A stretch of DNA of 64,000 nucleotides from Segetibacter koreensis DSM 18137 (GTDB taxonomy: Bacteria; Bacteroidota; Bacteroidia; Chitinophagales; Chitinophagaceae). The stretch covers positions 62,001 to 126,000 of the forward strand of contig NZ_KB893348.1 of the NCBI RefSeq assembly GCF_000374045.1, read 5' to 3'. Positions 37,206 through 45,318 of the stretch are shown piece by piece. The position numbers were made by a program, and so were the translations under genes. The notes under the pieces are model-generated. The model did not search any database. It was not told where the DNA came from and saw nothing but the letters and a program-made list of their open reading frames with translations. The stretch's first letter is position 1. Each line of letters begins with the position of its first letter.

Positions 37206-37237
37206 TTTGAGTTAGGTTGTTAGTAACAGTATATTTG
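37206..37237 (+). promoter_or_regulatory. Promoter with -33 TTTG and -7 TATATTTG, leaderless
   Basis: TTTG at 37206-37209, 20-base spacer, TATATTTG at 37230-37237: an exact match to the Bacteroidota consensus TTTG-N17-23-TAnnTTTG. The ATG at 37242 lies four bases after the -7 box, so the transcript should start at or next to the start codon. Confidence 0.8.
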
Positions 37238-37241
37238 CACA

Positions 37242-38036
37242 ATGCTAAAACAAACACTAATTGAAGCGACTTTTGCAGGCGCAAAAATTTTACAGAAGTA
37301 CTTTAACGGCAGTTTTACTATCAGCAGTAAATCAAACATCAATGATTTAGTTACTCAAGCTGACCATGAATCAGAACAAGCAATTTTTGAAGTAATAAGA
37401 CGTGAGTTTCCGGAGCATTACATTTTAAGTGAGGAGTCAGGAGAATTTAAAATGGATAGCAATATTAAATGGATCATCGATCCTATTGATGGAACAGTAA
37501 ACTTTGCCAATGGCATTCCAATATGTTGCGTAAGTATAGGTATAGAAAAAGATGGTAAAATGATTCTTGGGGCTGTATACAATCCATTTATAAACGAGTT
37601 TTTCTTTGCTGAGAAAGACTTTGGTTCAACCATGAATGATAAAAGAATTAACGTTAGTGATAAAAGTGATGTTCTTAGAAGTTGCCTGGTCACAGGTTTT
37701 CCTTATTCATACCTTGATGAACCGAATGGACCTCTTGAAGTTTTTGATAAATTAATTCGACACAACATTCCTATGAGAAGATTGGGTAGTGCCGCAATTG
37801 ACCTTTGTTGGGTTGCCGCCGGCAGATTTGACGGCTTCTATGAGCACAATCTTAAGGCTTGGGATAGTGCAGCAGGATTTCTAATCGTAGAAGAAGCAGG
37901 AGGAACTGTTACGGACTTCAAGGGAAATTATTATTCGCCTTACCAACCGAATTTACTAGCGACTAATGGAAAAATTCATGATGATCTTCTATTAGTTTTA
38001 AATGGCAAATGGAATCTTGATAACAGCAAACGTTAG
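37242..38036 (+). CDS. Inositol monophosphatase family protein (SuhB-like)
   Basis: 264 aa, normal length. Metal-binding motifs: LSEESGEF (E64-E65), WIIDPIDGTVNFANGIP (D80-T85) and AWDSAAGFLIVEEAGGTVTDF near the C-terminus. The family hydrolyses inositol monophosphate and related phosphates such as NADP or PAP; which one cannot be told. It is followed after 14 bases by thiL, so both are likely on the leaderless transcript from 37.2 kb. Confidence 0.92.
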   Translation: MLKQTLIEATFAGAKILQKYFNGSFTISSKSNINDLVTQADHESEQAIFEVIRREFPEHYILSEESGEFKMDSNIKWIIDPIDGTVNFANGIPICCVSIGIEKDGKMILGAVYNPFINEFFFAEKDFGSTMNDKRINVSDKSDVLRSCLVTGFPYSYLDEPNGPLEVFDKLIRHNIPMRRLGSAAIDLCWVAAGRFDGFYEHNLKAWDSAAGFLIVEEAGGTVTDFKGNYYSPYQPNLLATNGKIHDDLLLVLNGKWNLDNSKR

Positions 38037-38050
38037 TTACTACCATTTTT

Positions 38051-39079
38051 ATGAATAACAGAACAGAAATATCTTCCCTTGGTGAGTTTGGCCTGATAGA
38101 TCATCTGACTAAAAACTTTGAGATCCAGAACGCATCTACTATACTAAGTATAGGTGATGATGCTGCGGTAATTGATCATTTTGGAAAACAAACCGTTATT
38201 TCCTCTGATATGTTGGTAGAAGGGATTCACTTTGATCTTATGTATACACCCCTCAAGCATCTTGGTTACAAGAGTGTCATCGTCAATCTTAGTGATATTT
38301 ATGCTATGAACGCCGCTCCTACTCAAATCACATTAAATATTGCATTTAGCAATCGTTTTTCGGTGGAGGCACTGAATGAGTTTTATGAGGGAGTGTATGC
38401 GGCTTGTGAAAAATATAATGTTGACCTGGTTGGCGGCGATACCTGTTCATCTCAAAAAGGATTTATTATAAGCGTCACTGCAATCGGCGAAATAGTCCCT
38501 GAGAAAATCGTAAAAAGAAGCGGGGCTAAACAAGGTGATTTAGTTTGCGTAAGTGGAGATCTTGGTTCTGCATTTTTAGGCTTAACCCTGTTAGAAAGAG
38601 AGAAAAAGATTTATCTCGAAAATCCATCGATTCAGCCAGACCTTGAAAATGAGCAGTATATAATTGGAAGGTTATTAAAACCTGAGGCAAAAAGAGACAT
38701 TATAGATTTTTTTTCTAGTGAAGACATCTTGCCTACAAGTATGATGGATATAAGTGACGGCCTCAGTAGTGAAATCTTACATATCTGCAAACAAAGCAAT
38801 GTAGGTTGTTTATTATATGAAGATAAAATACCGATAAATGATCATGCAAGGCAGTTTGCTTACAAACTTAAGTTAGATCCTACCATGTGTGCTTTAAATG
38901 GCGGTGAGGATTATGAACTTGTGTTTACACTAAACCAGGGAGATTATGAAAAACTTGTTCTAAATGAACAAATATCTGTAATAGGCTATATTACCGATAT
39001 TGAAGAAGGGGTTAACATAACAACTAAAGGGGGAAACACTCATCAACTTACAGCGCAAGGCTGGAATGCCTTTACTTAA
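38051..39079 (+). CDS. thiL: Thiamine-monophosphate kinase
   Basis: 342 aa. N-terminal GDDAAVIDHFGKQTVISSD, EGIHFDLMYTPLKHLGYKS with VNLSDIYAMNA, DLVGGDTCSSQKGFIIS and SMMDISDGLSSEILHI, then NGGEDYELVFT: all ThiL hallmarks of the PurM-like fold. It phosphorylates thiamine monophosphate to thiamine pyrophosphate with ATP. Linked to the upstream IMPase gene, 14 bases apart. Confidence 0.96.
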   Translation: MNNRTEISSLGEFGLIDHLTKNFEIQNASTILSIGDDAAVIDHFGKQTVISSDMLVEGIHFDLMYTPLKHLGYKSVIVNLSDIYAMNAAPTQITLNIAFSNRFSVEALNEFYEGVYAACEKYNVDLVGGDTCSSQKGFIISVTAIGEIVPEKIVKRSGAKQGDLVCVSGDLGSAFLGLTLLEREKKIYLENPSIQPDLENEQYIIGRLLKPEAKRDIIDFFSSEDILPTSMMDISDGLSSEILHICKQSNVGCLLYEDKIPINDHARQFAYKLKLDPTMCALNGGEDYELVFTLNQGDYEKLVLNEQISVIGYITDIEEGVNITTKGGNTHQLTAQGWNAFT

Positions 39080-39196
39080 TCTACCTGTTTCCTTACACTT
39101 CCCTGTTTTAGTATATATCAAAGTAGGCCTTAGCTTTATGCACCTAAATCTTCAATTATACGTCTCGGTAAATAAAGGGAGTAGTATATTGCAGTA

Positions 39197-40678
39197 GTGA
39201 AAAAGAACTTTTACTTGTTAATACTTATTTCATGTATATCATGTAATATTATTAAAAAAAGTTCTTACAATCCGAATGCAAAATACAGTTCTTCACAACT
39301 ACACGAAGATTTTTCCATTTTAACTGCAATTTTAAAGACTAATCATCCAAGCTTATACTGGTATTCAACTCCGGATTCTATTTCCAGCTTTTTTGACGGC
39401 ACTTATAATTCTATTCAAGACTCCCTTACCGAAGAGCAGTTTAGGAAAAGAGTTGCATGGGCTTTAAGTAAAATTCATTGCGGGCATACAATTGCGAGAC
39501 CGTCAAAAGCGTATTCAAAATATTTTACTACCCGGAAAACTAAATTATTTCCATTTTATTTAAAAGTTTGGGGTGACAGCGCAGTTGTAATAAACAATTT
39601 AACAGCAGGAGACAAAATCATAAAGCGGGGAACAGCTGTAACGGCTATTAATGGAACTCCTATTAAAAATGTAGTTGATAGCATTTGTCAGCTAATCAGT
39701 GCCGACGGATATTCCAACATATTCAAATACCAGGTTATCAGCTTTAACTTTCCGGCTTTCTACAAAAATGCCTACGGGCTTGACAGTACCTATAGGGTTG
39801 GATTTATAGACAGCACGGGGACGCCAAAAGAAATTGTATGTAAAAACTTCGAAGGTAACGTAGCGTCGCTGCGTTCAACACAGCAGCTTTTACCAATAGA
39901 AATGACCAGGAAAAACCACCGTCGCTTTAGCTTATTAGCAGAAAGAAACCTTGAGATAGATTCATCTTTGAAAACTGCGATTATTTCGATAAATACTTTT
40001 AGTACCGGAAAACTAATACGTTTTTTCCGAAGTAGTTTTAAGCAAATCAAAAATAGTAATATCGAGAATGTTGTGATTGACCTAAGGTTAAATAGCGGGG
40101 GCAGTGTAATGGCTTGTACAAGACTTTGCCAATATCTTGTTGATAAACCTTTTCATGTCGCAGACACCGTCGCAGCATATACCCGTTCATTCCGTTATAA
40201 GCGGTACATCAAACCCTGGCTAATTTATTGGCTAAGCATGCATCTTTCTGGAAGAAAATACGAAGATAAAAGGATACATTTTCAGTATTTTGAAAAACAC
40301 TACTTTAAGCCGAAAAACAAAAACCATTTTAATGGTAATATTTATATTTTAACCGGGGGCTACACTTTTTCAGCAGCCACATTAGTAGCCGGAAACTTAA
40401 AAGATCAGCATAACGTAACACTTGTAGGTGAAGAAACTGGTGGAGGTGCTTATGGAAACTCCGCGATGCTTTTAACCAACATCGTGCTACCCAATACCGG
40501 CTTACGAATTACCCTACCTCTTTATAGAATGGTTTTAAACACCCACCGTATAAAAAATGGCAGAGGTATTTTTCCTGACGTAGAAGTAACGCCTTCATCT
40601 GAATCTATAAGAAAAAACGAAGACAGAAAACTGGAAAGGGTACTTCAAATGATCAGGAAAAAAGATAAGATCCATTAA
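39197..40678 (+). CDS. S41-family peptidase-like lipoprotein
   Basis: 493 aa, GTG start. The signal KKNFYLLILISCISCNIIKK contains a lipobox-like ISCISC. Residues about 60-170 are an N-terminal helical part (AWALSKIHCGHTIARPSK), followed by a PDZ-like stretch (KRGTAVTAINGTPIKNVV), then the S41 core: IENVVIDLRLNSGGSV and ILTGGYTFSAATLVAGNLK with the expected nucleophile S392, and VGEETGGGAYGNSAM. The core lies in the C-terminal half, as in CtpA/Tsp-type proteases. Probably envelope-anchored, possibly with a peptidoglycan or protein substrate. Confidence 0.88.
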   Translation: MKKNFYLLILISCISCNIIKKSSYNPNAKYSSSQLHEDFSILTAILKTNHPSLYWYSTPDSISSFFDGTYNSIQDSLTEEQFRKRVAWALSKIHCGHTIARPSKAYSKYFTTRKTKLFPFYLKVWGDSAVVINNLTAGDKIIKRGTAVTAINGTPIKNVVDSICQLISADGYSNIFKYQVISFNFPAFYKNAYGLDSTYRVGFIDSTGTPKEIVCKNFEGNVASLRSTQQLLPIEMTRKNHRRFSLLAERNLEIDSSLKTAIISINTFSTGKLIRFFRSSFKQIKNSNIENVVIDLRLNSGGSVMACTRLCQYLVDKPFHVADTVAAYTRSFRYKRYIKPWLIYWLSMHLSGRKYEDKRIHFQYFEKHYFKPKNKNHFNGNIYILTGGYTFSAATLVAGNLKDQHNVTLVGEETGGGAYGNSAMLLTNIVLPNTGLRITLPLYRMVLNTHRIKNGRGIFPDVEVTPSSESIRKNEDRKLERVLQMIRKKDKIH

Positions 40679-40715
40679 ATTTTCAGAATGTTTCTCTCTC
40701 CTTTTTCAATCTCTT

Positions 40716-40988
40716 TTACCTGTCACTGTCATTTCTTTCCTCGGGAGACGGATTTTTTAAATAGTTTTCACCCTTGTTACTAATGCCGCTACTTTTCGGA
40801 ATATTTCGTTCCTGGCTATCCTCCCATTCGCTACTTTGTTCACTTATTCCTTCTTTGGTGCTAATAACGCCTTGCTCGACTCTCTGACCAATGTTACTTG
40901 TATTGCTAGGATCAACAGGGGCCTGATCAATTCCTGGATTATCAGGATCCGTTACGTTAGGATCAACGACATAAATTTTATTGTTCAT
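40716..40988 (-). CDS. Hypothetical hydrophilic protein, 90 aa
   Basis: No homology recognised. Very polar and low in hydrophobic residues: NNKIYVVDPNVTDPDNPGID at the start, then SNTSNIGQRVEQGV and KGENYLKNPSPEERNDS. No membrane segment or signal; probably disordered. It lies convergent with the S41 gene, 38 bases from its end, and directly downstream of the gene at 41000-41233. Confidence 0.55.
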   Translation of the reverse strand: MNNKIYVVDPNVTDPDNPGIDQAPVDPSNTSNIGQRVEQGVISTKEGISEQSSEWEDSQERNIPKSSGISNKGENYLKNPSPEERNDSDR

Positions 40989-40999
40989 AACTTTAGTTA

Positions 41000-41233
41000 T
41001 TAAATGTTATCACCTGCAGCATTTACTAACTCCGCGACTTTTCCGCTACTATTTATTAGAGCATCTATTTCAGCGGGCGTCTCTGACACTTCCAAACCGA
41101 ACTTCTCTGTGAAAAATAATTCGGTCACAACTCCTCCACTTTCAGCGTGCTTTGCATAGTAATATAAAATATGGTTTGCATTTACATGCACTGTTGTTCC
41201 TGCCAGGTCTAATCTAATAATTATAGGTTTCAT
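41000..41233 (-). CDS. Small protein with FlbD-like N-terminal pattern
   Basis: 77 aa from the ATG at 41233; an upstream extension to 41344 needs a rare start and carries no conserved sequence. MKPIIIRLDLAGTTVHVNAN, then HILYYYAK and GLEVSETPAEIDALI resembles FlbD-type small proteins (I-x-RLDG-x-V-NA-I then a short beta/helix end), but Bacteroidota have many such non-flagellar members. No flagellar gene is in the window. Function unknown. Confidence 0.6.
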   Translation of the reverse strand: MKPIIIRLDLAGTTVHVNANHILYYYAKHAESGGVVTELFFTEKFGLEVSETPAEIDALINSSGKVAELVNAAGDNI

Positions 41234-41375
41234 CTTATTTTGTTTATGCAGATAATGAAATAAAATAATCAGGCCATGATCAAACTTATTTATAAAAGAA
41301 AGTATGTTAGGAAGACCACCGTCTTTGCACAAATTAAATACCAATAGAAATAGCCAAACTTTTCTATTGGTATTA

Positions 41376-43244
41376 TTATCTACCCATATAGACCATTAAA
41401 ATCTGAACATCACTTGGATTAACACCGCTAATTCTACTCGCTTGACCTAACGTTCTCGGCCGAATCTTATTAAATTTTTGACGCGCCTCGTTAGAAAGTG
41501 AAATGATCTTCTCATAGTTAAAAGTATCAGGAATAACCAGCTCCTCCAACTGGCTCATTCGCTGCACCAATTCCTTCTCTTTGTTTATATAAGTGTCGTA
41601 CTTTACCTGTATTTCCGCTTGTTCTAAAGAATCAGGAGAAAATGTATTGAAAATTTCACTGATTTTAGGAGAAAAAGCTATCATCTCTTTTAGCTCTAAA
41701 CCAGGTCGTAGTAATAATTGAGACAGCTTTTGTTTGTTAACTAAAGGGGCAGAACCTACAGTTTGCAAATAAGTATTAATATCTTCCGGATCTACGGCAT
41801 ATTCTTTCATTATTGCTTTAATGGATTCTACATTCTGCCTTTTATCTCTTACTTTCTCCATTCTCTCTTGCGATGCGAGTCCTAATTTATAACTCTTCTC
41901 CGTCAACCTTAGGTCCGCATTATCCTGGCGAAGCAGTGTTCTATATTCTGCACGACTGGTGAACATCCGGTACGGTTCGTCTGTTCCTTTACTTATAAGA
42001 TCATCGATCAATACTCCAATATATGCTTCGCTCCGTTTTAATACAAGCGGCTCTAAATGAAATGCTTTTTGGTGAGCGTTAATTCCGGCAATCAATCCTT
42101 GACAAGCCGCTTCTTCGTATCCCGTCGTGCCGTTTATCTGTCCGGCAAAAAAAAGATTTTCTATAACCTTTGTTTCAAGGGAGTATAGCAGTTGAGTAGG
42201 TGGAAAATAATCATATTCTATTGCATAGCCAGGCCTAAACATCTTGCAATGTTCAAACCCAGGCACCATTTGAAGCGCTTGAAACTGAACTTCTTCTGGT
42301 AAAGATGTTGAAAAACCATTAACGTAAATTTCTATAGTATTGAATCCTTCAGGCTCTACAAACAACTGATGCCTGTCTCTCTCTGCAAATCGATTTATTT
42401 TATCTTCTATACTTGGGCAATATCTCGGCCCCACTCCTTCTATTCTTCCCTGGTACATTGGGCTTCGATCAAAACCGGTCTTAAGCGTGTCGTGAACGGC
42501 CTGACTGGTATAGGTAATAAAGCAACTTCTTTGCTGGGCAGGATTAATTTTATCAATATCAGTATAAGAAAACCCTACTATCTCTTCGTCACCTTTTTGC
42601 TCTTCCATTTTACTATAATCCAGGCTTCTCCCATCTATTCGTGGCGGGGTTCCTGTCTTTAGCCTATCGCTTTCAAATCCTAACTCTATTAACTGTTCTG
42701 TGATACCCGTAGACGCTTTTTCTGCCATTCTTCCTCCACCGAACCTCTTCTCCCCTATGTGAATAACGCCATTCAAAAAGGTCCCACTAGTAATTACAAC
42801 TGAGGTCGAAAAAATAGAATGCCCAAGGCCCGTTATAACCCCGCATGCTTTTCCGTCTTTTATTATCAAAGAACTAACAGTGTCCTGGTAAAAATCAACA
42901 TTAGGAGTGTTTTCCAGCATTTCCCGCCACTTTTGCGAAAAAAGCATCCTATCACTTTGCGCTCTCGGACTCCACATAGCAGGGCCCTTACTTTTATTAA
43001 GCATCCTAAACTGAATGAGACTAGAATCGGTAACAATACCGCTGTAACCACCCAACGCATCAATTTCGCGAACGATTTGACCCTTAGCTATTCCTCCCAT
43101 GGCAGGATTGCAACTCATTTGAGCAAATGTCTGCATATTCATTGTGACCAAAAGAACCTTACTTCCTAGATTTGCTGCCGCTGCCGCGGCTTCACATCCC
43201 GCATGCCCAGCGCCAACCACAATTACATCGTACTTATTAAACAT
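41376..43244 (-). CDS. mnmG: tRNA uridine 5-carboxymethylaminomethyl modification enzyme MnmG
   Basis: 622 aa, full length. FAD-binding opening VIVVGAGHAGCEAAAAAANL, FAQMSCNPAMGGIAKGQIVR with the catalytic cysteine region, VITSGTFLNGVIHIGEKRFGG-like stretch, YCPSIEDKINRF and GRTGYEEAACQGL-like NGTTGYEEAACQGLIAGIN, plus a C-terminal helical domain (RPRTLGQASRISGVNP). With MnmE it modifies uridine 34 of tRNAs. A TAnnTTTG element lies on the minus strand 18 bases upstream, and a parS site 64 bases upstream. Confidence 0.97.
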   Translation of the reverse strand: MFNKYDVIVVGAGHAGCEAAAAAANLGSKVLLVTMNMQTFAQMSCNPAMGGIAKGQIVREIDALGGYSGIVTDSSLIQFRMLNKSKGPAMWSPRAQSDRMLFSQKWREMLENTPNVDFYQDTVSSLIIKDGKACGVITGLGHSIFSTSVVITSGTFLNGVIHIGEKRFGGGRMAEKASTGITEQLIELGFESDRLKTGTPPRIDGRSLDYSKMEEQKGDEEIVGFSYTDIDKINPAQQRSCFITYTSQAVHDTLKTGFDRSPMYQGRIEGVGPRYCPSIEDKINRFAERDRHQLFVEPEGFNTIEIYVNGFSTSLPEEVQFQALQMVPGFEHCKMFRPGYAIEYDYFPPTQLLYSLETKVIENLFFAGQINGTTGYEEAACQGLIAGINAHQKAFHLEPLVLKRSEAYIGVLIDDLISKGTDEPYRMFTSRAEYRTLLRQDNADLRLTEKSYKLGLASQERMEKVRDKRQNVESIKAIMKEYAVDPEDINTYLQTVGSAPLVNKQKLSQLLLRPGLELKEMIAFSPKISEIFNTFSPDSLEQAEIQVKYDTYINKEKELVQRMSQLEELVIPDTFNYEKIISLSNEARQKFNKIRPRTLGQASRISGVNPSDVQILMVYMGR

Positions 43245-43261
43245 TCAGTATTATTAAGAGG

Positions 43262-43269
43262 CAAAGATA
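43262..43269 (-). promoter_or_regulatory. -7 promoter element for mnmG (TATCTTTG)
   Basis: Exact TAnnTTTG on the minus strand, 18 bases before the mnmG start. No clear -33 partner. Confidence 0.5.
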
Positions 43270-43307
43270 AATCCTATAACGGCAAGAGTTACTTATTTAA
43301 CTACTCC

Positions 43308-43323
43308 TGTTCCACGTGAAACA
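43308..43323. promoter_or_regulatory. parS site (ParB binding), TGTTCCACGTGAAACA
   Basis: Exact match to the widely conserved parS 16-mer TGTT(T/C)CACGTGAAACA. Lies between mnmG and the CAP gene. Confidence 0.9.
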
Positions 43324-43330
43324 GTTTCTG

Positions 43331-44005
43331 CTACTTTTGTTCACAGGCAAAATCTTGTACAACGATCGCTTTATTATCAGGATAATCAGCAATCCCAATA
43401 CCCATTTCAACAAAAGAAGGATTAAGAAGCGCTCTTCGATGTCCGACACCCTGCACCCCTTCATCTAGGTATAATAAAACAAGCATAAGTACCGGATTTA
43501 ACGGACCAAAACTTATATTCTCTCCAGCGCATTTAGTTATACCGGAAGCTTTCATCCGGTCAGAAAAAGTAGCACCCGACGGAGACGTATGAGAAGGAGA
43601 AGCTGTTTTAGAAGAAAGTTCTGATGCTAAACGCTGAGATGTTTCCAGCAACTTCAAACTCGGTTTGGTTGGTGGCAATGGGGTTGAATTGTATAAATCG
43701 CTTTTAAGACTAACAGTGTTGGAATTATTTAGTGTGGGATAATTCTCTAAAATAGGAACCACAACACTGTCCCAAAACACCTTAGGATTCCTCCGGCTAT
43801 AGTTGGTCCAGTAAAACCATTCTTTCTGATAAGGATTAAGAGAATTATATTCAGGAGCACTTTGAAGAAGATCCAAAATCAAAGCATCTTTAGCCGGCAA
43901 AACTGGTAAAGGCTTTACGGGCAAAACTGTTGATCCGAAATGCTGCGAAAACGATATAAAAGGAAATAGAATAAAAAGCAGAATAAATTGTTTCACGTGA
44001 AACAT
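43331..44005 (-). CDS. CAP (SCP/PR1) domain protein, secreted
   Basis: 224 aa. Sec signal after MFHVKQFILLFILFPFISFS. The C-terminal half is a CAP domain: ASELSSKTASPSHTSPSGA, RMKASGITKCAGENIS, GVQGVGHRRALLNPSFVEMG and GIADYPDNKAIVVQDFA, with the expected H-E-E-H type residues (HTS, AGENIS, GHRRALL). CAP proteins bind or cleave ligands at the cell surface. The start MFHVKQ is written by a parS site (43989-44004), so the first six codons are dictated by ParB-binding DNA. Two bases separate it from the ybeY stop. Confidence 0.9.
   Translation of the reverse strand: MFHVKQFILLFILFPFISFSQHFGSTVLPVKPLPVLPAKDALILDLLQSAPEYNSLNPYQKEWFYWTNYSRRNPKVFWDSVVVPILENYPTLNNSNTVSLKSDLYNSTPLPPTKPSLKLLETSQRLASELSSKTASPSHTSPSGATFSDRMKASGITKCAGENISFGPLNPVLMLVLLYLDEGVQGVGHRRALLNPSFVEMGIGIADYPDNKAIVVQDFACEQK
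43989..44004. promoter_or_regulatory. parS site (ParB binding), perfect palindrome TGTTTCACGTGAAACA
   Basis: Exact 16-base parS consensus, inside the start of the CAP gene (codons 1-6). A second site lies 681 bases away at 43308. Two neighbouring sites support real ParB binding. Confidence 0.93.
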
Positions 44006-44006
44006 A

Positions 44007-44441
44007 CTAGGAAGTTTTTTTCTGAAATGTCTGCAAATAATAATCCTCTTTTTCGCGCATTGTCGTTATTTCACTTTTCTTTTTGTCTCTATATCCACAT
44101 AAGTGAAGCGCACCATGAAAAATGACACGCAGAAGTTCATCAGTAAAAGATGAGGAATGGTCAACGGCATTTTCTTTTACCCTTTCCACGCTTATATAGA
44201 TTTCACCTACAGTCTCTTCACCTTCAGACAAGTCAAAAGTTATGATATCTGTATAAAAATCATGCTTTAAAAACGTTTTGTTTATTTCTATTAAGTATTG
44301 GTCAGAACAAAAAATGAAACTTAGTGAACGAAGCTGCTTTCCCTCTTTTAAAAAAATCTCCCTGATGTGATCCTTAATCAACTTCTTTCGGCTTAAGGAA
44401 ATTGGCGGCACATCTGCATAGTTAAAGCGTATTAGAGCCAT
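44007..44441 (-). CDS. ybeY: Endoribonuclease YbeY
   Basis: 144 aa from the ATG at 44441 (an extension to 44447 needs TTG). The metal motif reads HGALHLCGYRDKKKSE; the usual third histidine of HGxLHLxGYDH is replaced by Asp in RD, as in many Bacteroidota YbeY. The YTDIITFDLSE and GEIYISVERVKENA blocks are also present. YbeY processes 16S rRNA and helps ribosome quality control. Organised as ybeY, CAP gene, mnmG on one strand. Confidence 0.93.
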   Translation of the reverse strand: MALIRFNYADVPPISLSRKKLIKDHIREIFLKEGKQLRSLSFIFCSDQYLIEINKTFLKHDFYTDIITFDLSEGEETVGEIYISVERVKENAVDHSSSFTDELLRVIFHGALHLCGYRDKKKSEITTMREKEDYYLQTFQKKTS

Positions 44442-44489
44442 AATCAATATTTCAAAACAAAAATCGCAAGAAAAAACGGATTTAGCATC

Positions 44490-44497
44490 TACTTTTG
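44490..44497 (+). promoter_or_regulatory. -7 promoter element for feoA-like gene (TACTTTTG)
   Basis: Exact TAnnTTTG, 12 bases before the ATG at 44510. No clear -33 element, so only moderately supported. Confidence 0.5.
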
Positions 44498-44509
44498 CTA
44501 TTACAAATC

Positions 44510-44734
44510 ATGAAAAAATTATCTGAGATTAAAGCAGGCAAAACAGTAGTTATTCATTCCTTTGAAAAGGATGACATTTTTATTAAATTAATGGAAATGG
44601 GTTGCGTACCGGGTGAAAAAATTAAAGTTGAACAAATTGCTCCCTTAGGAGATCCCATTTCAATATTTGTTGCCGGTTATAACCTTAGTTTACGGCTGAA
44701 TGAGGCCGAAATGATTTTAGTCGAAGAAATTTAG
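44510..44734 (+). CDS. feoA: FeoA-family protein
   Basis: 74 aa from the ATG at 44510. Typical FeoA SH3-like pattern: KLSEIKAGKTVVIHSF, then LMEMGCVPGEKIKVEQIAPL, GDPISIFVAGYNLSLR and NEAEMILVEEI at the end. FeoA helps the ferrous iron transporter FeoB; no feoB is next to it here. It overlaps no other gene and is followed by nadD 11 bases downstream. Confidence 0.9.
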   Translation: MKKLSEIKAGKTVVIHSFEKDDIFIKLMEMGCVPGEKIKVEQIAPLGDPISIFVAGYNLSLRLNEAEMILVEEI

Positions 44735-44745
44735 CCTGGTTAATT

Positions 44746-45318
44746 ATGAAGATCGGTTTATATTTTGGTTCCTTTAATCCCATACATGTTGGTCATTTAA
44801 TTATTGCCAACTTTGTTGCACAGTATTCAGATATACGGCAGGTATGGTTTGTCGTGTCTCCACAAAATCCTTTAAAAAAATCTTCGACACTCTTAAATGA
44901 ATACGATCGACTTTATATGGTTCAAGCGGCTATAGAGAACAATGTTAGATTTAGAGCATCTGATGTAGAATTCAAACTTCCGCGTCCCTCATATACTATT
45001 GATACTTTGACATATCTAAAAGAAAAATACCCTGAAAATGAGTTTACCGTGATACTAGGCTCTGATAGCTTGCAAAACATTAGTAAATGGAAAAACAGTG
45101 AATTATTATTGAAAAACTACTCTTTCAACGTGTATCAAAGACCAGGATTTGAACTAGCAACTTCTTCCGAAAAAAATATACATTTCCTAACTGCTCCACT
45201 TCTTGATATTTCGTCTACATATATTCGGAAAGCAGTCCAAGAGGGAAAATCAATTCAATATCTGGTTCCAGATAAAGTTCTAGAAGAAATAGAAAGGAAT
45301 GGCTATTATAAGAATTGA
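44746..45318 (+). CDS. nadD: Nicotinate-nucleotide adenylyltransferase
   Basis: 190 aa. Starts [20 protein letters not shown] with the HxGH nucleotidyl-transfer motif, [16 protein letters not shown] and [15 protein letters not shown], ends with [16 protein letters not shown] (the ISSTxIR motif) and [10 protein letters not shown]. It adenylylates nicotinate mononucleotide in NAD synthesis. It overlaps the convergent chrA by 13 bases and works in the same pathway as nadA at 55.2 kb. Confidence 0.96.
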   Translation: MKIGLYFGSFNPIHVGHLIIANFVAQYSDIRQVWFVVSPQNPLKKSSTLLNEYDRLYMVQAAIENNVRFRASDVEFKLPRPSYTIDTLTYLKEKYPENEFTVILGSDSLQNISKWKNSELLLKNYSFNVYQRPGFELATSSEKNIHFLTAPLLDISSTYIRKAVQEGKSIQYLVPDKVLEEIERNGYYKN

